Of a stretch of 64,000 bases of DNA, positions 47,576 to 57,556 are shown piece by piece (the first letter of the stretch is position 1; each line of letters opens with the position of its first letter). A program made the translations under genes and the position numbers. Origin of the DNA: Planococcus halocryophilus (GTDB taxonomy: Bacteria > Bacillota > Bacilli > Bacillales_A > Planococcaceae); assembly GCF_001687585.2 (NCBI RefSeq), contig NZ_CP016537.2:2080001-2144000 (forward strand). The letters are read 5' to 3'. The notes below the pieces were generated by a model that ran no database searches, was not told the DNA's origin, and saw nothing but the letters and a program-made list of their open reading frames with translations.

Positions 47576-47592
47576 TGTTACGTTTTCTAACA
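47576..47592. promoter_or_regulatory. GlnR/TnrA box
   Basis: TGTTACGTTTTCTAACA fits TGTNA-N7-TNACA on both strands. It lies directly upstream of the -35, and a degenerate second half-site overlaps the -35 as in B. subtilis glnRA, so GlnR autorepression is conserved. Confidence 0.9.
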
Positions 47593-47628
47593 TGTAAATT
47601 TTCTGCATGTTTATTTATTAAGTATCAT

Positions 47629-48873
47629 TTAAATTAGTTGTTGTTTTTTTAATGCATCTACAGAATTTAATACAGCAATTTTCACATGCTCGTATGTAAG
47701 TCCGCCTTGAACAAATGCTGTATACGGCGGTCGAATCGGACCATCTGCTGTTAGTTCAATGCTAGAACCTTGTACAAATGTCCCTGCCGCCATAATGACA
47801 TCGTCTTCATAACCAGGCATATATGCAGGTTCAGGCTTGAATTGTGCGTTTACCGGTGAACTAGCTTGTATTGTTTGGCAAAAAGCAATCATTTGTTCAG
47901 CAGTTTGAAATGATACCGATTGGATTAAATCTGTGCGTTTGTCGCTCCAATGAGGCGTTGTTATCATGCCCGCATCTTCTAATAACGCAGAGGTGAAAAT
48001 TGCCCCTTTTAAAGCTTGTGAAACAACGTGAGGTGCCATAAAAAACCCTTGATACATATCAGGCAAGGCATTGAGTGACGCTCCAGCCTCTCCACCTATA
48101 CCCGGTGAAGTCATACGATAACCGCATTTTTCGATTAAATCTTTTCTTCCAGCTATATATCCGCCAATTTTAGCTAGTCCTCCACCAGGATTTTTGATGA
48201 GAGAACCCGCGATCAAATCCGCTCCTATTTCAATCGGTTCTTGCGTTTCTACAAATTCCCCATAGCAATTATCAACAAAAACAATCGCTTCTGGTTTTAT
48301 GCGTCGGATATGGACAATCATTCCTTCAATTTCTTCCATAGTAAAAGAAGGACGTGTGTCATAACCTCTCGAGCGTTGAATGGCAATTACTTTCGTCTTG
48401 CTATTGATGGCTTTTTCAGCTGCATCCCAATCAATTTTGTTCTCCGCGTTTAGTTCTACGTGCTGATAGCTTATTCCAAAGTCTTTTAATGAACCGGTAT
48501 CTTTTTCTCCTCCAGAAACTATCGAATCTAATGTATCGTATGGTTTACCAGTAAGATACAATAATTCATCTCCCGGACGTAATACACCAAACAAAGAAAT
48601 TGTAATAGCGTGAGTTCCTGAAATGATTTGCGGTCGCACAAGAGCTGCTTCTGCTTTAAATACATCGGCATAAACGCGTTCTAATGTATCCCGTCCTTCA
48701 TCATCATATCCGTAGCCCGTTGACGGATTAAAATGATGGTCACTAACACGTTGGTTATGAAAAGCCGTCAATACTTTCTCTTGGTTTATATAAGCCGTTT
48801 CATCAGCCAGTTGAAGTTGTTTTTGAATCGTTTCTTCTATATTTTTAATAGTTGTTAACATGTAATTCTCCAT
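47629..48873 (-). CDS. methionine gamma-lyase family / aluminium resistance protein (YnbB-type, PLP)
   Basis: 414 residues. PLP-dependent fold-type I protein of the Cys/Met metabolism family; the lysine in LIAGSLIKNPGGG (near 225) is the likely PLP Schiff base, and GYGYDDEGRDTLERVYADVF and VFVDNCYGEFVE are typical. Often annotated as aluminium resistance protein; the physiological reaction is uncertain. Stands upstream of glnR as in Bacillus ynbB. Own ribosome site; the 100-base gap to glnR holds the glnRA promoter. Confidence 0.9.
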   Translation of the reverse strand: MENYMLTTIKNIEETIQKQLQLADETAYINQEKVLTAFHNQRVSDHHFNPSTGYGYDDEGRDTLERVYADVFKAEAALVRPQIISGTHAITISLFGVLRPGDELLYLTGKPYDTLDSIVSGGEKDTGSLKDFGISYQHVELNAENKIDWDAAEKAINSKTKVIAIQRSRGYDTRPSFTMEEIEGMIVHIRRIKPEAIVFVDNCYGEFVETQEPIEIGADLIAGSLIKNPGGGLAKIGGYIAGRKDLIEKCGYRMTSPGIGGEAGASLNALPDMYQGFFMAPHVVSQALKGAIFTSALLEDAGMITTPHWSDKRTDLIQSVSFQTAEQMIAFCQTIQASSPVNAQFKPEPAYMPGYEDDVIMAAGTFVQGSSIELTADGPIRPPYTAFVQGGLTYEHVKIAVLNSVDALKKQQLI

Positions 48874-48969
48874 TCTCTTGAATTTCTCTTTCTATTATGC
48901 GGCATGACTTGAAATAGCGTCAAATTCTGCTACAATTCATAGAGTTGTATGTTGAGGAGGAAAAAGGCT

Positions 48970-49575
48970 ATGGCTTGGGAAGTACTGAGCGCAATCGGCA
49001 CGATTGCCTTTGCAGTATCCGGCGCAATTATCGCCATGGAAGAAGAATATGATATTTTTGGCGTATATCTTCTTGGTGTTGTCACAGCCTTTGGCGGTGG
49101 TGCTATACGGAATTTATTAATAGGAGTGCCTGTTTCGGCATTGTGGGAACAGGAATTTATGTTTCAATTGGCTTTTGTCTCGATAACGATTGTTTTCTTA
49201 TTTCCACATAAATTACTCGGTCATTGGAACCGCTGGGGTTACTTTTTTGATGCCATCGGATTGTCAGCTTTCGCTGTTCAAGGAGCCATTTATGCAGTTG
49301 AATTAGAATTGCCGCTGTTTGCGGTTATCGTGGCCGCCGTTCTGACTGGGTCAGGCGGAGGGATCATACGGGATATGTTAGCTGGAAGAAAGCCACTCGT
49401 TTTAAAATCTGAAATCTACGCCGTTTGGGCGGCATTGGCAGGCTTGTTTATAAGCTTTGATTCAGCCAACACCGACTTGATGCTGTATTCATTGTTTGTC
49501 TTCATAACAATTTTGCGTGTTTTGTCGTATACGTTTAAATGGAGATTACCCGCTCGTAAAATTCATATAATTTAA
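48970..49575 (+). CDS. TRIC-type/UPF0126 cation channel family membrane protein
   Basis: 201 residues from ATG 48970 (GAGGAGG with AAAAAGGCT; the longer frame from 48949 is a false extension). Six or seven membrane segments in two repeats of three: AFGGGAIRNLLIG and GSGGGIIRDMLAGRKP are the two copies of the glycine-rich re-entrant motif of the trimeric intracellular cation channel superfamily (YvgT-like). Probably a K+ channel-like protein. Only gene of the flanking region on the plus strand. Confidence 0.85.
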   Translation: MAWEVLSAIGTIAFAVSGAIIAMEEEYDIFGVYLLGVVTAFGGGAIRNLLIGVPVSALWEQEFMFQLAFVSITIVFLFPHKLLGHWNRWGYFFDAIGLSAFAVQGAIYAVELELPLFAVIVAAVLTGSGGGIIRDMLAGRKPLVLKSEIYAVWAALAGLFISFDSANTDLMLYSLFVFITILRVLSYTFKWRLPARKIHII

Positions 49576-49577
49576 GA

Positions 49578-49622
49578 AAACAGGCCCCTCGGCAGTAAAC
49601 CCGAGTGGCCCGTTTAAATTTT
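49578..49622. terminator. bidirectional terminator between YvgT-like and rhodanese genes
   Basis: AAACAGGCCCCTCGG and CCCGAGTGGCCCGTTT form an imperfect stem, with T-rich flank on both sides. It separates convergent genes. Confidence 0.65.
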
Positions 49623-49624
49623 CC

Positions 49625-49924
49625 TTATGCGATTGTTTCACCATTCCAAGCTAGCATGCCACCTTCGACGTTAGTTGCGTCGATATCACTGGTTTCTAAA
49701 ATCCCGCCAGCCATTTCACTACGGCGACCTGAACGACAAATCATATAATACTCTTTTTGCGCATCTAATTCTCCGACACGTTCTTCCATTTCACCAAGAG
49801 GAATGTGCTTTGCTCCAGGAATCATTCCTGTTGCCACTTCATCATCTTCACGAACGTCAATGATATTCAACTCTTCGCCTGCTTCTACACGTTTTTGCAA
49901 CTCATCTGTTGTAATGGTTTTCAT
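49625..49924 (-). CDS. rhodanese-like domain protein
   Basis: 99 residues from ATG 49924 (GAGGGG upstream). Single rhodanese domain; ICRSGRRS carries the active-site cysteine loop and NIIDVREDDEVATGMIPGAKHIPLGE the CH2 motif. Transfers sulfane sulfur or serves as a sulfur carrier in tRNA thiolation or cofactor assembly; the partner is unknown. Confidence 0.9.
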   Translation of the reverse strand: MKTITTDELQKRVEAGEELNIIDVREDDEVATGMIPGAKHIPLGEMEERVGELDAQKEYYMICRSGRRSEMAGGILETSDIDATNVEGGMLAWNGETIA

Positions 49925-50039
49925 CAATACCCCTCCTGAATTTAAATCTTACTCACACAAAAATCCTAAACCCCAAAAAGCAAGCTGTCAATCAGAAAAG
50001 CGCAGGCAGCCGTGTAGCTCTAACAAGGGAAATCTAAAA

Positions 50040-50068
50040 AAATACCGGACTGCATCGACAGTCCGGAA
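50040..50068 (-). terminator. terminator of the hfq-miaA operon
   Basis: CCGGACTG and CAGTCCGG (50045-50052 and 50059-50066) form an 8-bp stem with a T-run on the minus strand. Confidence 0.9.
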
Positions 50069-50074
50069 CCTTTG

Positions 50075-50299
50075 TTATTCTTCGTGTTCAATTGCTACAG
50101 CTTTTGCTGGTGAGAATGTTGAGATTGCATGTTTGTAGATTAATTGCTGTTTGCCGTCTGTTTCGACCAACACCGTAAAATTATCATAAGATTTAATGAT
50201 TCCTTTTAGTTGGAAGCCATTAAGTAAAAATACGGTAACATAAATATTATTTTTACGAAGCTGATTTAAATAGACATCCTGAATATTGATCGGTTTCAT
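50075..50299 (-). CDS. hfq: RNA chaperone Hfq
   Basis: 74 residues from ATG 50299 (GGGGGAT upstream; the frame to 50386 only overlaps miaA). Sm-like fold: [45 protein letters not shown] and the Sm2 motif YKHAIST. Hexameric, binds A- and U-rich RNA. Gene order miaA-hfq as in many bacteria. Confidence 0.96.
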   Translation of the reverse strand: MKPINIQDVYLNQLRKNNIYVTVFLLNGFQLKGIIKSYDNFTVLVETDGKQQLIYKHAISTFSPAKAVAIEHEE

Positions 50300-50309
50300 G
50301 TGAATCCCC

Positions 50310-51266
50310 CTATTTCTCTGTTGGCATTTGGTTTGCCGTAAGTTTATCAATTCGACAGTTTCTGTCATTTCCCTGCATAAAAGCAATTATTTCCTGGAGA
50401 TTTTTTTCTGGCTTTTCCAATGCATCAATCCAGAAAATCGGTAACTTGTTTTTAAAATACGTAAATTGTCTTTTAGCATATTTACGTGAGTTTTGCTTGA
50501 GCTTTTCAACTGCTAACTCTAGACTCCATTGTCCATCTAAATAGCTATAGATTTCTTTATAACCAATTGCTTGGATGGATTGAACATCTCGAATACCTCT
50601 TTGCTTTAACGCTTCCACTTCTTCGACTAAGCCTCGGTCTAGCATTATGTCCACCCGTTGGTTGATACGCTCATATAGTATGCTTCTCGGCATATCTAGT
50701 CCAATAATGACTTCGTTATACATTGGGGACAAAGCTAAATTGCGGTCTTCTTTTTGCTGACCACTCATGAGTATTTCTATGGCTCGCAAAACACGGCGCG
50801 TGTTATTTGGATGAATATCACTTTGCGGATCCAATTTCAGCAATTTTTCATGCATCCATTCAATACCGAATTGCTCTAACTCCTTATTTAGGCGCTCGCG
50901 TAGCTCTTGATCAACAGCTTCTTTTGAAAAACGATAATCAAATAATACCGCTTGAACGTAAAGACCTGAACCCCCAACAATAATCGGCAACTTGCCACGC
51001 GATTGAATTTCAGCAATTTTTTCCCGCACCAATTGTTGATATTCAGCCACCGAAAAACTTTCATCGGGTTCTTTAATATCGATTAAATGATGAGTAATGC
51101 CCGCCATTTCTTCCGGCAAAATTTTTGCTGTGCCAATTGTCATATCACGGTAAATCTGCATAGAGTCTCCGTTAATGATTTCCCCGTTTAAGTGTTTTGC
51201 TAACTCTAGACTTAGTGCAGTCTTACCAGACGCTGTTGGTCCAACTACGGCCAATACATCAATCAT
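50310..51266 (-). CDS. miaA: tRNA dimethylallyltransferase
   Basis: 318 residues from ATG 51266. P-loop [10 protein letters not shown] at about 7-16, [16 protein letters not shown] and [11 protein letters not shown] are diagnostic. Adds dimethylallyl to A37 of tRNAs reading U-starting codons. The companion MiaB that would methylthiolate the same base appears only as a remnant near 57.5 kb. Overlaps the end of the hydrolase gene. Confidence 0.95.
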   Translation of the reverse strand: MIDVLAVVGPTASGKTALSLELAKHLNGEIINGDSMQIYRDMTIGTAKILPEEMAGITHHLIDIKEPDESFSVAEYQQLVREKIAEIQSRGKLPIIVGGSGLYVQAVLFDYRFSKEAVDQELRERLNKELEQFGIEWMHEKLLKLDPQSDIHPNNTRRVLRAIEILMSGQQKEDRNLALSPMYNEVIIGLDMPRSILYERINQRVDIMLDRGLVEEVEALKQRGIRDVQSIQAIGYKEIYSYLDGQWSLELAVEKLKQNSRKYAKRQFTYFKNKLPIFWIDALEKPEKNLQEIIAFMQGNDRNCRIDKLTANQMPTEK

Positions 51267-52179
51267 TTCCGCACATCCAATCTCCAATTACACTAAAGTA
51301 ATCGTGACGATCAAGCTCGTTTAGTAGTTCATGTCTCGCACCTTCAGCAAGATATACTTTAACTTTACTCACACCTGCATCACTGAATTGTTTGGCTGCA
51401 TCGAAAACACCTTTGCCATTATCGCCTACAGGGTCTACCGCTCCGCTAATTAGTAAAATCGGCAAATCTTTGCGTACGTGAGCGATTGCTGACGGATTGT
51501 TCACAGTAGTTATTCCCGAGAACAGATCCCGATAAAATTGATTGGTCGATTCAAAACCACAGAGTGGATCCTCTTCGTATTTCGCAACCATTTCTTTATC
51601 TCGACTTAACCAAGCGTATGCGGAACCTTCATGTTCAAATGGTTTATTAAATCTACCAAACGTTAGTTTTCCGAGCGCTTCACTTTGTTCTTGCTTGCCA
51701 TACATTTTTGCCAATGCAGCTGCTATAACTTTGCCAAGTTTTCCAGAAACACCTGGATCACCACCTGTAGCAGACAATACGACACGGTGAACCGACTCAC
51801 TATATAATTGAATATAACGACGAGTCACAAATGAGCCCATGCTATGGCCAAACAATACAAGCGGCAGTCTTCCAGTTGCTTGTTGCACTTCTTGTATAAC
51901 TGTATGCGCATCTTCCACAACGCGTTCAAAGCCATTATGATCTGCAAAATATCCTTGTATGCCATTACGTTCGACAGTTTTTCCGTGGCCCCGTTGGTCG
52001 TGTGCAGATACTATAAATCCGCGTGACACTAAATATTCCGCAAATTCTCGGTAACGTTCTATGTGCTCCGCCATGCCATGAATAATATGGACATGACCAA
52101 TCGGGCTTATTGGTTCGTAACACTCATAATATAGTTCATGACCATCAGAAACGCGCATATAGTCTTTCGTTATTTGCAT
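51259..52179 (-). CDS. alpha/beta hydrolase (lysophospholipase-like)
   Basis: 306 residues. Nucleophile elbow GHSMGS with HGMAEH and ARHELLNE for the triad, and [14 protein letters not shown] for the acid strand, as in monoacylglycerol lipase / lysophospholipase-like (Hydrolase_4) proteins. Inserted between mutL and miaA. Substrate unknown. Confidence 0.85.
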   Translation of the reverse strand: MQITKDYMRVSDGHELYYECYEPISPIGHVHIIHGMAEHIERYREFAEYLVSRGFIVSAHDQRGHGKTVERNGIQGYFADHNGFERVVEDAHTVIQEVQQATGRLPLVLFGHSMGSFVTRRYIQLYSESVHRVVLSATGGDPGVSGKLGKVIAAALAKMYGKQEQSEALGKLTFGRFNKPFEHEGSAYAWLSRDKEMVAKYEEDPLCGFESTNQFYRDLFSGITTVNNPSAIAHVRKDLPILLISGAVDPVGDNGKGVFDAAKQFSDAGVSKVKVYLAEGARHELLNELDRHDYFSVIGDWMCGND

Positions 52180-52237
52180 TTTCTACACCCTTTCTCATAT
52201 CCTATACCCTAAAGTCTGTCCATAAAGACAGCAAATT

Positions 52238-54055
52238 TTAATTCATTACACGTTTGAACATTTTTTCAACATCATAGGTTTTAAAATGAATAATAACCGG
52301 TCGTCCATGCGGACATGTAAAAGGCTGTTCAGCTTTTTTCAAATCCACTAACAAACGTTCCATTTCGTGTTTTTGCAGAAAATGATTTGCTTTAATCGAC
52401 CGTTTACAACTCATCATGATTGCGGCATCTTCACGCAGTTTTTTCACGTCAACTTTGCGTTCCGTCAAAATTTGTTCGATTAAATCTTCGATGACTTCTT
52501 GTTCAAAGCCTTTTGGAAACCACGTTGGGTATTCCCGGACAATAAACGATGTATCTCCAAACTCTTCTAGAAAAACACCACTGTCTGAAAGAATAGGTAA
52601 ATGATCTTTTAACCTTAAAGCTTCATCTCGACTATAGTGGAATGTTAACGGCAACAACAAAGCTTGTCGTTCGTTACTATCAATATCTCCGACTTTTTCA
52701 CGGAAGTATTCGTATTTAATACGTTCTTGTGCTGCATGTTGATCGATCAAATAAAAGCCATCGTTACTTTGCGCTACGATATATGTTCCATGAATTTGAC
52801 CAACGACTTCAAGTTCTGGAAATTGAGGACCTTCTTCTCTTTCTTCCTCGTACTCTTGAACAGGTGGTATTTCCTCAACTGATGGGTAATGCTGTTGAAC
52901 AGGCTCTTTTTCTTGTTGCACAAATACTTTTTCTTTTCCTACCGAAAGTTTTGACCATTCCTGAACAGGCTCTTCTTTTGCTTCTTGAACTGTAAACGAG
53001 CTTTTCCACAAATCTAATTGTCTTGTTGGCGCTTGTTTAACCGGTTTTGGTTTATCTATTACGGGTGCTCGTACTACCGTACTAATTGTTCGACGAAGCG
53101 TTTCATGGATCAATTCCATTAGTTCTTTTTCTTTACTTAAACGAATTTGTTGTTTCGCTGGATGTACATTGACATCTGTTAAATAAGGATCTCCTTCAAT
53201 GTTCATAACAACTATTGGTTGTCTCTCAAGTGGCAAAAACGTGTGATATGCTTTATGAACTGTATTGGCAATCGCGTAATGCTTAACCCAACGCCCATTT
53301 ACAAATAAAGAAATGTAATTTTTATTGGCCCGCGTAATTTCAGGAAGCGATGCATAACCCGATATTTTGTAATCATGAGATTGACCTTCAAATGGAATCA
53401 TTTTCTTAGCAATCGCTACGCCGTATATATCCGCCAACACACGTTTGATTTCTCCACTGCCTGAGGTTTGAAGAATAATTCTGCTATCATGCACCAGCTT
53501 AAAAGCAATTCCCGGGTAACTCAGTGCAAAGCGGTTTAACAAATCAATTGAATGACCCAATTCTGTCTGCAAGGTTTTCATATATTTTAAACGAGCAGGT
53601 GTATTGAAAAACAATTGATCAATTTTTATGTCCGTTCCTTTTCTAAGAGATCCCGCGCGATGTTCTGTCAAACGGCCGCCTTCCATATGAACAAAAGTAC
53701 CACTTTCCCCGTTTGATGTATGCAATGTTACTTTGGATACCGATGCAATACTAGCCAATGCTTCACCACGGAATCCCAGTGTCCGAATTCTGAACAAATC
53801 ATGTTCGTTCGCTATTTTACTAGTTGCGTGGCGAGAAAATGACAATAACGCATCTTCCGAATCCATACCAGCCCCGTTATCGATTATTTGAATAGAAGTC
53901 AGTCCTGCTTCAACAAGCAATACTTCAATGGCCGTACTCCCCGCATCTATAGCATTTTCCACTAGCTCTTTAACGACAGAAGTCGGCCGCTCTACTACTT
54001 CACCAGCAGCTATTTTATTGGATAGAGGTTCGTCCATCAATCGAATGATGCCCAT
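52238..54055 (-). CDS. mutL: DNA mismatch repair protein MutL
   Basis: 605 residues. GHKL ATPase motifs VVKELVENAIDAG, DNGAGM and FRGEALASIAS; the C-terminal domain has DQHAAQERIKYEYF (endonuclease motif DQHAx2Ex4E) and CPHGRP, so it should nick the error-containing strand. Acts with MutS, whose gene precedes it by 11 bases. Confidence 0.97.
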   Translation of the reverse strand: MGIIRLMDEPLSNKIAAGEVVERPTSVVKELVENAIDAGSTAIEVLLVEAGLTSIQIIDNGAGMDSEDALLSFSRHATSKIANEHDLFRIRTLGFRGEALASIASVSKVTLHTSNGESGTFVHMEGGRLTEHRAGSLRKGTDIKIDQLFFNTPARLKYMKTLQTELGHSIDLLNRFALSYPGIAFKLVHDSRIILQTSGSGEIKRVLADIYGVAIAKKMIPFEGQSHDYKISGYASLPEITRANKNYISLFVNGRWVKHYAIANTVHKAYHTFLPLERQPIVVMNIEGDPYLTDVNVHPAKQQIRLSKEKELMELIHETLRRTISTVVRAPVIDKPKPVKQAPTRQLDLWKSSFTVQEAKEEPVQEWSKLSVGKEKVFVQQEKEPVQQHYPSVEEIPPVQEYEEEREEGPQFPELEVVGQIHGTYIVAQSNDGFYLIDQHAAQERIKYEYFREKVGDIDSNERQALLLPLTFHYSRDEALRLKDHLPILSDSGVFLEEFGDTSFIVREYPTWFPKGFEQEVIEDLIEQILTERKVDVKKLREDAAIMMSCKRSIKANHFLQKHEMERLLVDLKKAEQPFTCPHGRPVIIHFKTYDVEKMFKRVMN

Positions 54056-54066
54056 GCGCTCACTCC

Positions 54067-56586
54067 TTATTGGTTTAACTTCTCTTGTAGGTCATTAATC
54101 ATTTGCAATGCTTGAAGCGGCGTCATCGCCGACACTTGTACATCTTTAATGGTTTGTAGAATTTCGTCCTTTTCTGTATCCGCTTCATCAAAAAAAGATA
54201 ATTGTTCGATCGTTTTGGGCTGTTGTTTTTTATCTTGTTCAAAAGTTTTTAACAATTCTCGTGCACGCGCAAGAATGGCTTCAGGTAAATTCGCCAACTC
54301 TGCAACGTGAATTCCATAGCTTTTGTCAGCAGGTCCTTTTTTTACTTTATGAAGAAATACTACTTTGCCCGACTGCTCCATAGCTGCCACGTGAACATTG
54401 TGTAATTTCTCAAGTGAACTTTCCAACGCTGTCAACTCATGATAATGCGTCGAAAACAGTGTATTGGCACCGATTTCTCTATGAATATATTCAATCATTG
54501 ATTGAGCTAGGGCCATTCCGTCATAAGTCGACGTACCACGCCCAATTTCATCAAACAGCAATAAGCTGTTTTTGGTTGCATGGGTAATGGCGTATTGCGA
54601 TTCCAGCATTTCAACCATAAATGTACTTTGTCCAGAAACCAAGTCATCAGCTGCTCCAATACGGGTGAAAATTTGATCGACAATTGGTAAGTTAGCAGAT
54701 TCAGCAGGTACGTAACTTCCGATTTGAGCTAAGACGATTGTTAACGCAACTTGTCGCATATACGTACTTTTACCTGACATGTTTGGTCCTGTAATAAGTA
54801 GCATGTTTTGATCTTCCGCAAGAACGCAGTCGTTTGGTACATAATGCTGTTTGTTGAGCATTTTTTCGACAACTGGGTGACGCCCTTCGATAATGGAGAT
54901 TTCATTGGAATCATTAAAATCAGGTTTTACAAAACGGTATTTTTCTGCCACATTGGCAAAGCTTAAAAAGACATCTAATCCACTAAGTGAAGAAGCTAAG
55001 CGTTGAATGCGTGAAATATACTGTTTCACTTCGTCTCGAATCGCTACAAACAACTCATATTCAAGTGCTAAACTTTCTTCTTCAGCCGTTAGGATTAACG
55101 CTTCTTTTTCTTTTAGTTCAGGCGTGGTATACCGTTCAGCGTTTGCTAATGTTTGCTTTCGGTCATAGCGCTCTAAATCCGCTAAATGCATATTAGCTTT
55201 TGAGATTTCAATATAATAACCAAAAATACGGTTATAGCCAATTTTTAATGATTTGATGCCAGTTAATTTGCGTTCTTTTTGCTCAAGTTCAGCAATCCAG
55301 TCTTTACCATTACGTGAAGCATCTCGGAATTCATCCAGTCGCTCATGGAACCCATCGCGAATCACTCCACCTTCTTTTGATGACAGTGGGGGATTTTCAC
55401 TAATGGCTTGCAGTAATTCACAAACTTCAATGCAGCGATCCAATTTCTCACCGAATTCCAGTAAAGCTGGATTACCAGACTTCGCCAATTCATCGATTAA
55501 CATTGGAACTTTCTCCAGAGAGCTGCGAAGCTGCGCTAAATCTCTCCCACTAGCGCTACCAAAGGCGATTCGTCCAGATAGACGTTCTAGGTCATAAACT
55601 TCTTTTAACAAGCCTTGAAGCTCTACACGCACGAAATACTGCTCGATCAATGCCGCTACCATTTGTTGGCGTTCTTCGATCATTCGTTTATTTGCTAAGG
55701 GTTGATGCAACCATTGCTTTAATTTCCGGCTTCCCATCGCTGTCATTGTTTCATCTAACAGCCACAGTAAAGTGCCTTTTGTTTCATTGCCGCGAATAGA
55801 CTGCAGTAATTCTAAATTTCGTTTGGAGTGAAAATCTATGCTTAGTAATTGGTTATTTTCTTTATAAGCAAACGCTTGGATATGGTCTAAAGATTGTTTT
55901 TGTGTACGCGCAATATACGTCATCAACCGGTGACAACTAGTTTGTAAATCTTCCGGACAATCTACTGTCAAAGATGTATTCATCTGATAAGCATCTTCCA
56001 TCGTCTCAATCGACAAGACTAAATCTTGTTCTTCTTCAGTCAACAAGACAAACAATTGCTCTGAGACGACTAATTCACGAATGCTTAAAGAGCGCAGTTC
56101 CTGTAATAACGCTTTTTCAGTTCCCATTATGTACGTCGCTGTCGCTTCACCCGTACTAATATCCACATATGACAAAGCGAAACCATCTGTTAGTTCATCA
56201 GCAGCAGCTAAAAAAACATTAGATTTAGAATCAACACTTTTTCCTTCAGTGTGTGTTCCGGGTGTTATTAAACGGACGACCTCGCGCTTCACAACGCCTT
56301 TTGTTGTTTTCGGGTCTTCTACTTGTTCACAAATGGCCACTTTATGGCCTTTTAAGATTAGCTGATCAATATAGTTTTTGGCCGCATGGTGAGGCACGCC
56401 ACACATCGGAATCCGGTCATCGCCATTTCCTCCACGTGCGGTTAATGTGATTTCTAGTAGTTGTGATGCTTTAATTGCATCATCATAAAACAATTCGTAA
56501 AAATCGCCTAAACGGAAAAACAAAAAAGCATCCAAGTATTCGGATTTCACTTGAAAATATTGTTGCATCATTGGTGTCGGTGCCAT
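54067..56586 (-). CDS. mutS: DNA mismatch repair protein MutS
   Basis: 839 residues. MutS_I start PMMQQYFQVKSEYLDAFLFFRLGDFYELFYDDA with the mismatch-contacting Phe-x-Glu, lever and clamp domains, and the ATPase with LLITGPNMSGKSTYMRQ (near 595-605) and LLLFDEIGRGTST. The C-terminal SFFDE tail may bind the beta clamp. Downstream gene mutL follows at once. Confidence 0.97.
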   Translation of the reverse strand: MAPTPMMQQYFQVKSEYLDAFLFFRLGDFYELFYDDAIKASQLLEITLTARGGNGDDRIPMCGVPHHAAKNYIDQLILKGHKVAICEQVEDPKTTKGVVKREVVRLITPGTHTEGKSVDSKSNVFLAAADELTDGFALSYVDISTGEATATYIMGTEKALLQELRSLSIRELVVSEQLFVLLTEEEQDLVLSIETMEDAYQMNTSLTVDCPEDLQTSCHRLMTYIARTQKQSLDHIQAFAYKENNQLLSIDFHSKRNLELLQSIRGNETKGTLLWLLDETMTAMGSRKLKQWLHQPLANKRMIEERQQMVAALIEQYFVRVELQGLLKEVYDLERLSGRIAFGSASGRDLAQLRSSLEKVPMLIDELAKSGNPALLEFGEKLDRCIEVCELLQAISENPPLSSKEGGVIRDGFHERLDEFRDASRNGKDWIAELEQKERKLTGIKSLKIGYNRIFGYYIEISKANMHLADLERYDRKQTLANAERYTTPELKEKEALILTAEEESLALEYELFVAIRDEVKQYISRIQRLASSLSGLDVFLSFANVAEKYRFVKPDFNDSNEISIIEGRHPVVEKMLNKQHYVPNDCVLAEDQNMLLITGPNMSGKSTYMRQVALTIVLAQIGSYVPAESANLPIVDQIFTRIGAADDLVSGQSTFMVEMLESQYAITHATKNSLLLFDEIGRGTSTYDGMALAQSMIEYIHREIGANTLFSTHYHELTALESSLEKLHNVHVAAMEQSGKVVFLHKVKKGPADKSYGIHVAELANLPEAILARARELLKTFEQDKKQQPKTIEQLSFFDEADTEKDEILQTIKDVQVSAMTPLQALQMINDLQEKLNQ

Positions 56587-56649
56587 TTTAAAACCTCTTT
56601 CAAATCGATTCGTCGTTTCTCCATTATACCAAAAATAAAGGCGGAAAAG

Positions 56650-56684
56650 AAAAAACTGAAAGAGCTTTGGCTCTTTCAGTTTAA
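56650..56684. terminator. strong hairpin terminator between ricA and mutS
   Basis: A perfect 13-bp stem (56653-56665 with 56670-56682) around TTTG, with A-run and T-run flanks so that it can act on both strands. Confidence 0.85.
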
Positions 56685-56699
56685 TTCTGTTTAAATGCG

Positions 56700-57030
56700 T
56701 TTCAATTCTCGCTTGTATTCGGTTATAAAGACCAGATCGTCTTATGCCGTCGAGGCTAAACGGTCGTTTACGCTTTTCTTTGGCTAGCTCTAGTGCACAG
56801 TCCCTCGGGGTCTTAAGTTAGCCCGGTCAAGTGGCATAAACACGCCACATGCCCTGTCTGCCTTAAGCCTGTCGGGACTAGACGGGCTACTTACGCTTTT
56901 CTTAATTTGGCTAGCTCCAACGACCAGCCCCTCGGGTCATAAGCCACTCTGGCTGTGCGGCTAGGGTAACGCCGCTTCGCCAGATCGTCTTATGCCGTCG
57001 GAGCTAAACGGTCGTTTACGCTTTTCTTGT
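56700..57030. repeat. repeated palindromic intergenic elements
   Basis: The 443-base gap between ricA and mutS is largely repetitive. CAGATCGTCTTATGCCGTCG followed by GCTAAACGGTCGTTTACGC occurs near 56731-56775 and again near 56981-57023. TTACGCTTTTCTT followed by TGGCTAGCTC and CCCTCGGG occurs near 56768 and near 56890. These belong to the TCTAGCTCCAGC...CCCTCGGG type of repeat scattered between genes in Bacillales. No coding sequence is visible. Confidence 0.8.
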
Positions 57031-57458
57031 TACCCGCAGCTTCCTGGTTTGTCGTTTTGGACTTTTGATCCTGTTTCGCCACGTAACAAGTCGCCACCTG
57101 TTTCAGTAATGATGTTGTTCGTTACTTGGTTAGCAATGGCTGTTGATACCATTTGCAATAACGAGTTGACATCGCTTTGCGATTGCTTGAATTCTTGAAC
57201 GATTGGCACTGCGTCAATTTCTTCTTCGATCTTCGAAATTTTACCTTCGATTAAATTCAATGCACGTTCTTTGCCGTATGCTTGGAAGTTTACTGCTTGT
57301 TTTTGTAAACTTTTCAGGCTAGCAATTTTTTCACGAATTTGTTGGTTTTCGTTAATTTGTGCTTCTGCACGTTTAAAGAAATCCACTTCTTCTGTTGCTG
57401 CGATCATATCTGCGACTTCGCGTGCTTTGTCTACGATTTCTTGTTTTGTGTATGTCAT
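57030..57458 (-). CDS. ricA: RicA/YmcA-family regulator
   Basis: 142 residues. Helical RicA fold: MTYTKQEIVDKAREVADMIAATEEVDFFKRAEAQINENQQI...ALNLIEGKISKIEEEIDAVPIVQEFKQSQ. Partner of YlbF and YaaT in the Y-complex that assists RNase Y maturation of mRNAs, including glnRA in B. subtilis. Only one C-terminal cysteine (SCG) is seen where the B. subtilis protein has an Fe-S cluster region. Its ribosome site lies within the last codons of the miaB remnant. Confidence 0.9.
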   Translation of the reverse strand: MTYTKQEIVDKAREVADMIAATEEVDFFKRAEAQINENQQIREKIASLKSLQKQAVNFQAYGKERALNLIEGKISKIEEEIDAVPIVQEFKQSQSDVNSLLQMVSTAIANQVTNNIITETGGDLLRGETGSKVQNDKPGSCG

Positions 57459-57460
57459 TT

Positions 57461-57556
57461 TTAAACACCCATTTCTTGGCCAGCGACAGCTTCTAGTTGT
57501 TCACTGCATTGCGACCATGTTTTAGTTTCGGTAAATCGGACTTTGACATCTTTATT
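57461..57556 (-). pseudogene. miaB: remnant of miaB (C-terminal TRAM end)
   Basis: Directly before ricA, where Bacilli carry miaB (ymcB), an open stretch of 31 codons reads NKDVKVRFTETKTWS followed by EQLEAVAGQEMGV and TAA, close in pattern to the end of the MiaB TRAM domain (VKV/VKI.ETKTWSL.GE). It is preceded by an in-frame TAA and no start codon. The rest of the ~325-base gap shows no radical SAM motifs. I infer a deletion that spared the ribosome site of ricA. Confidence 0.5.
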
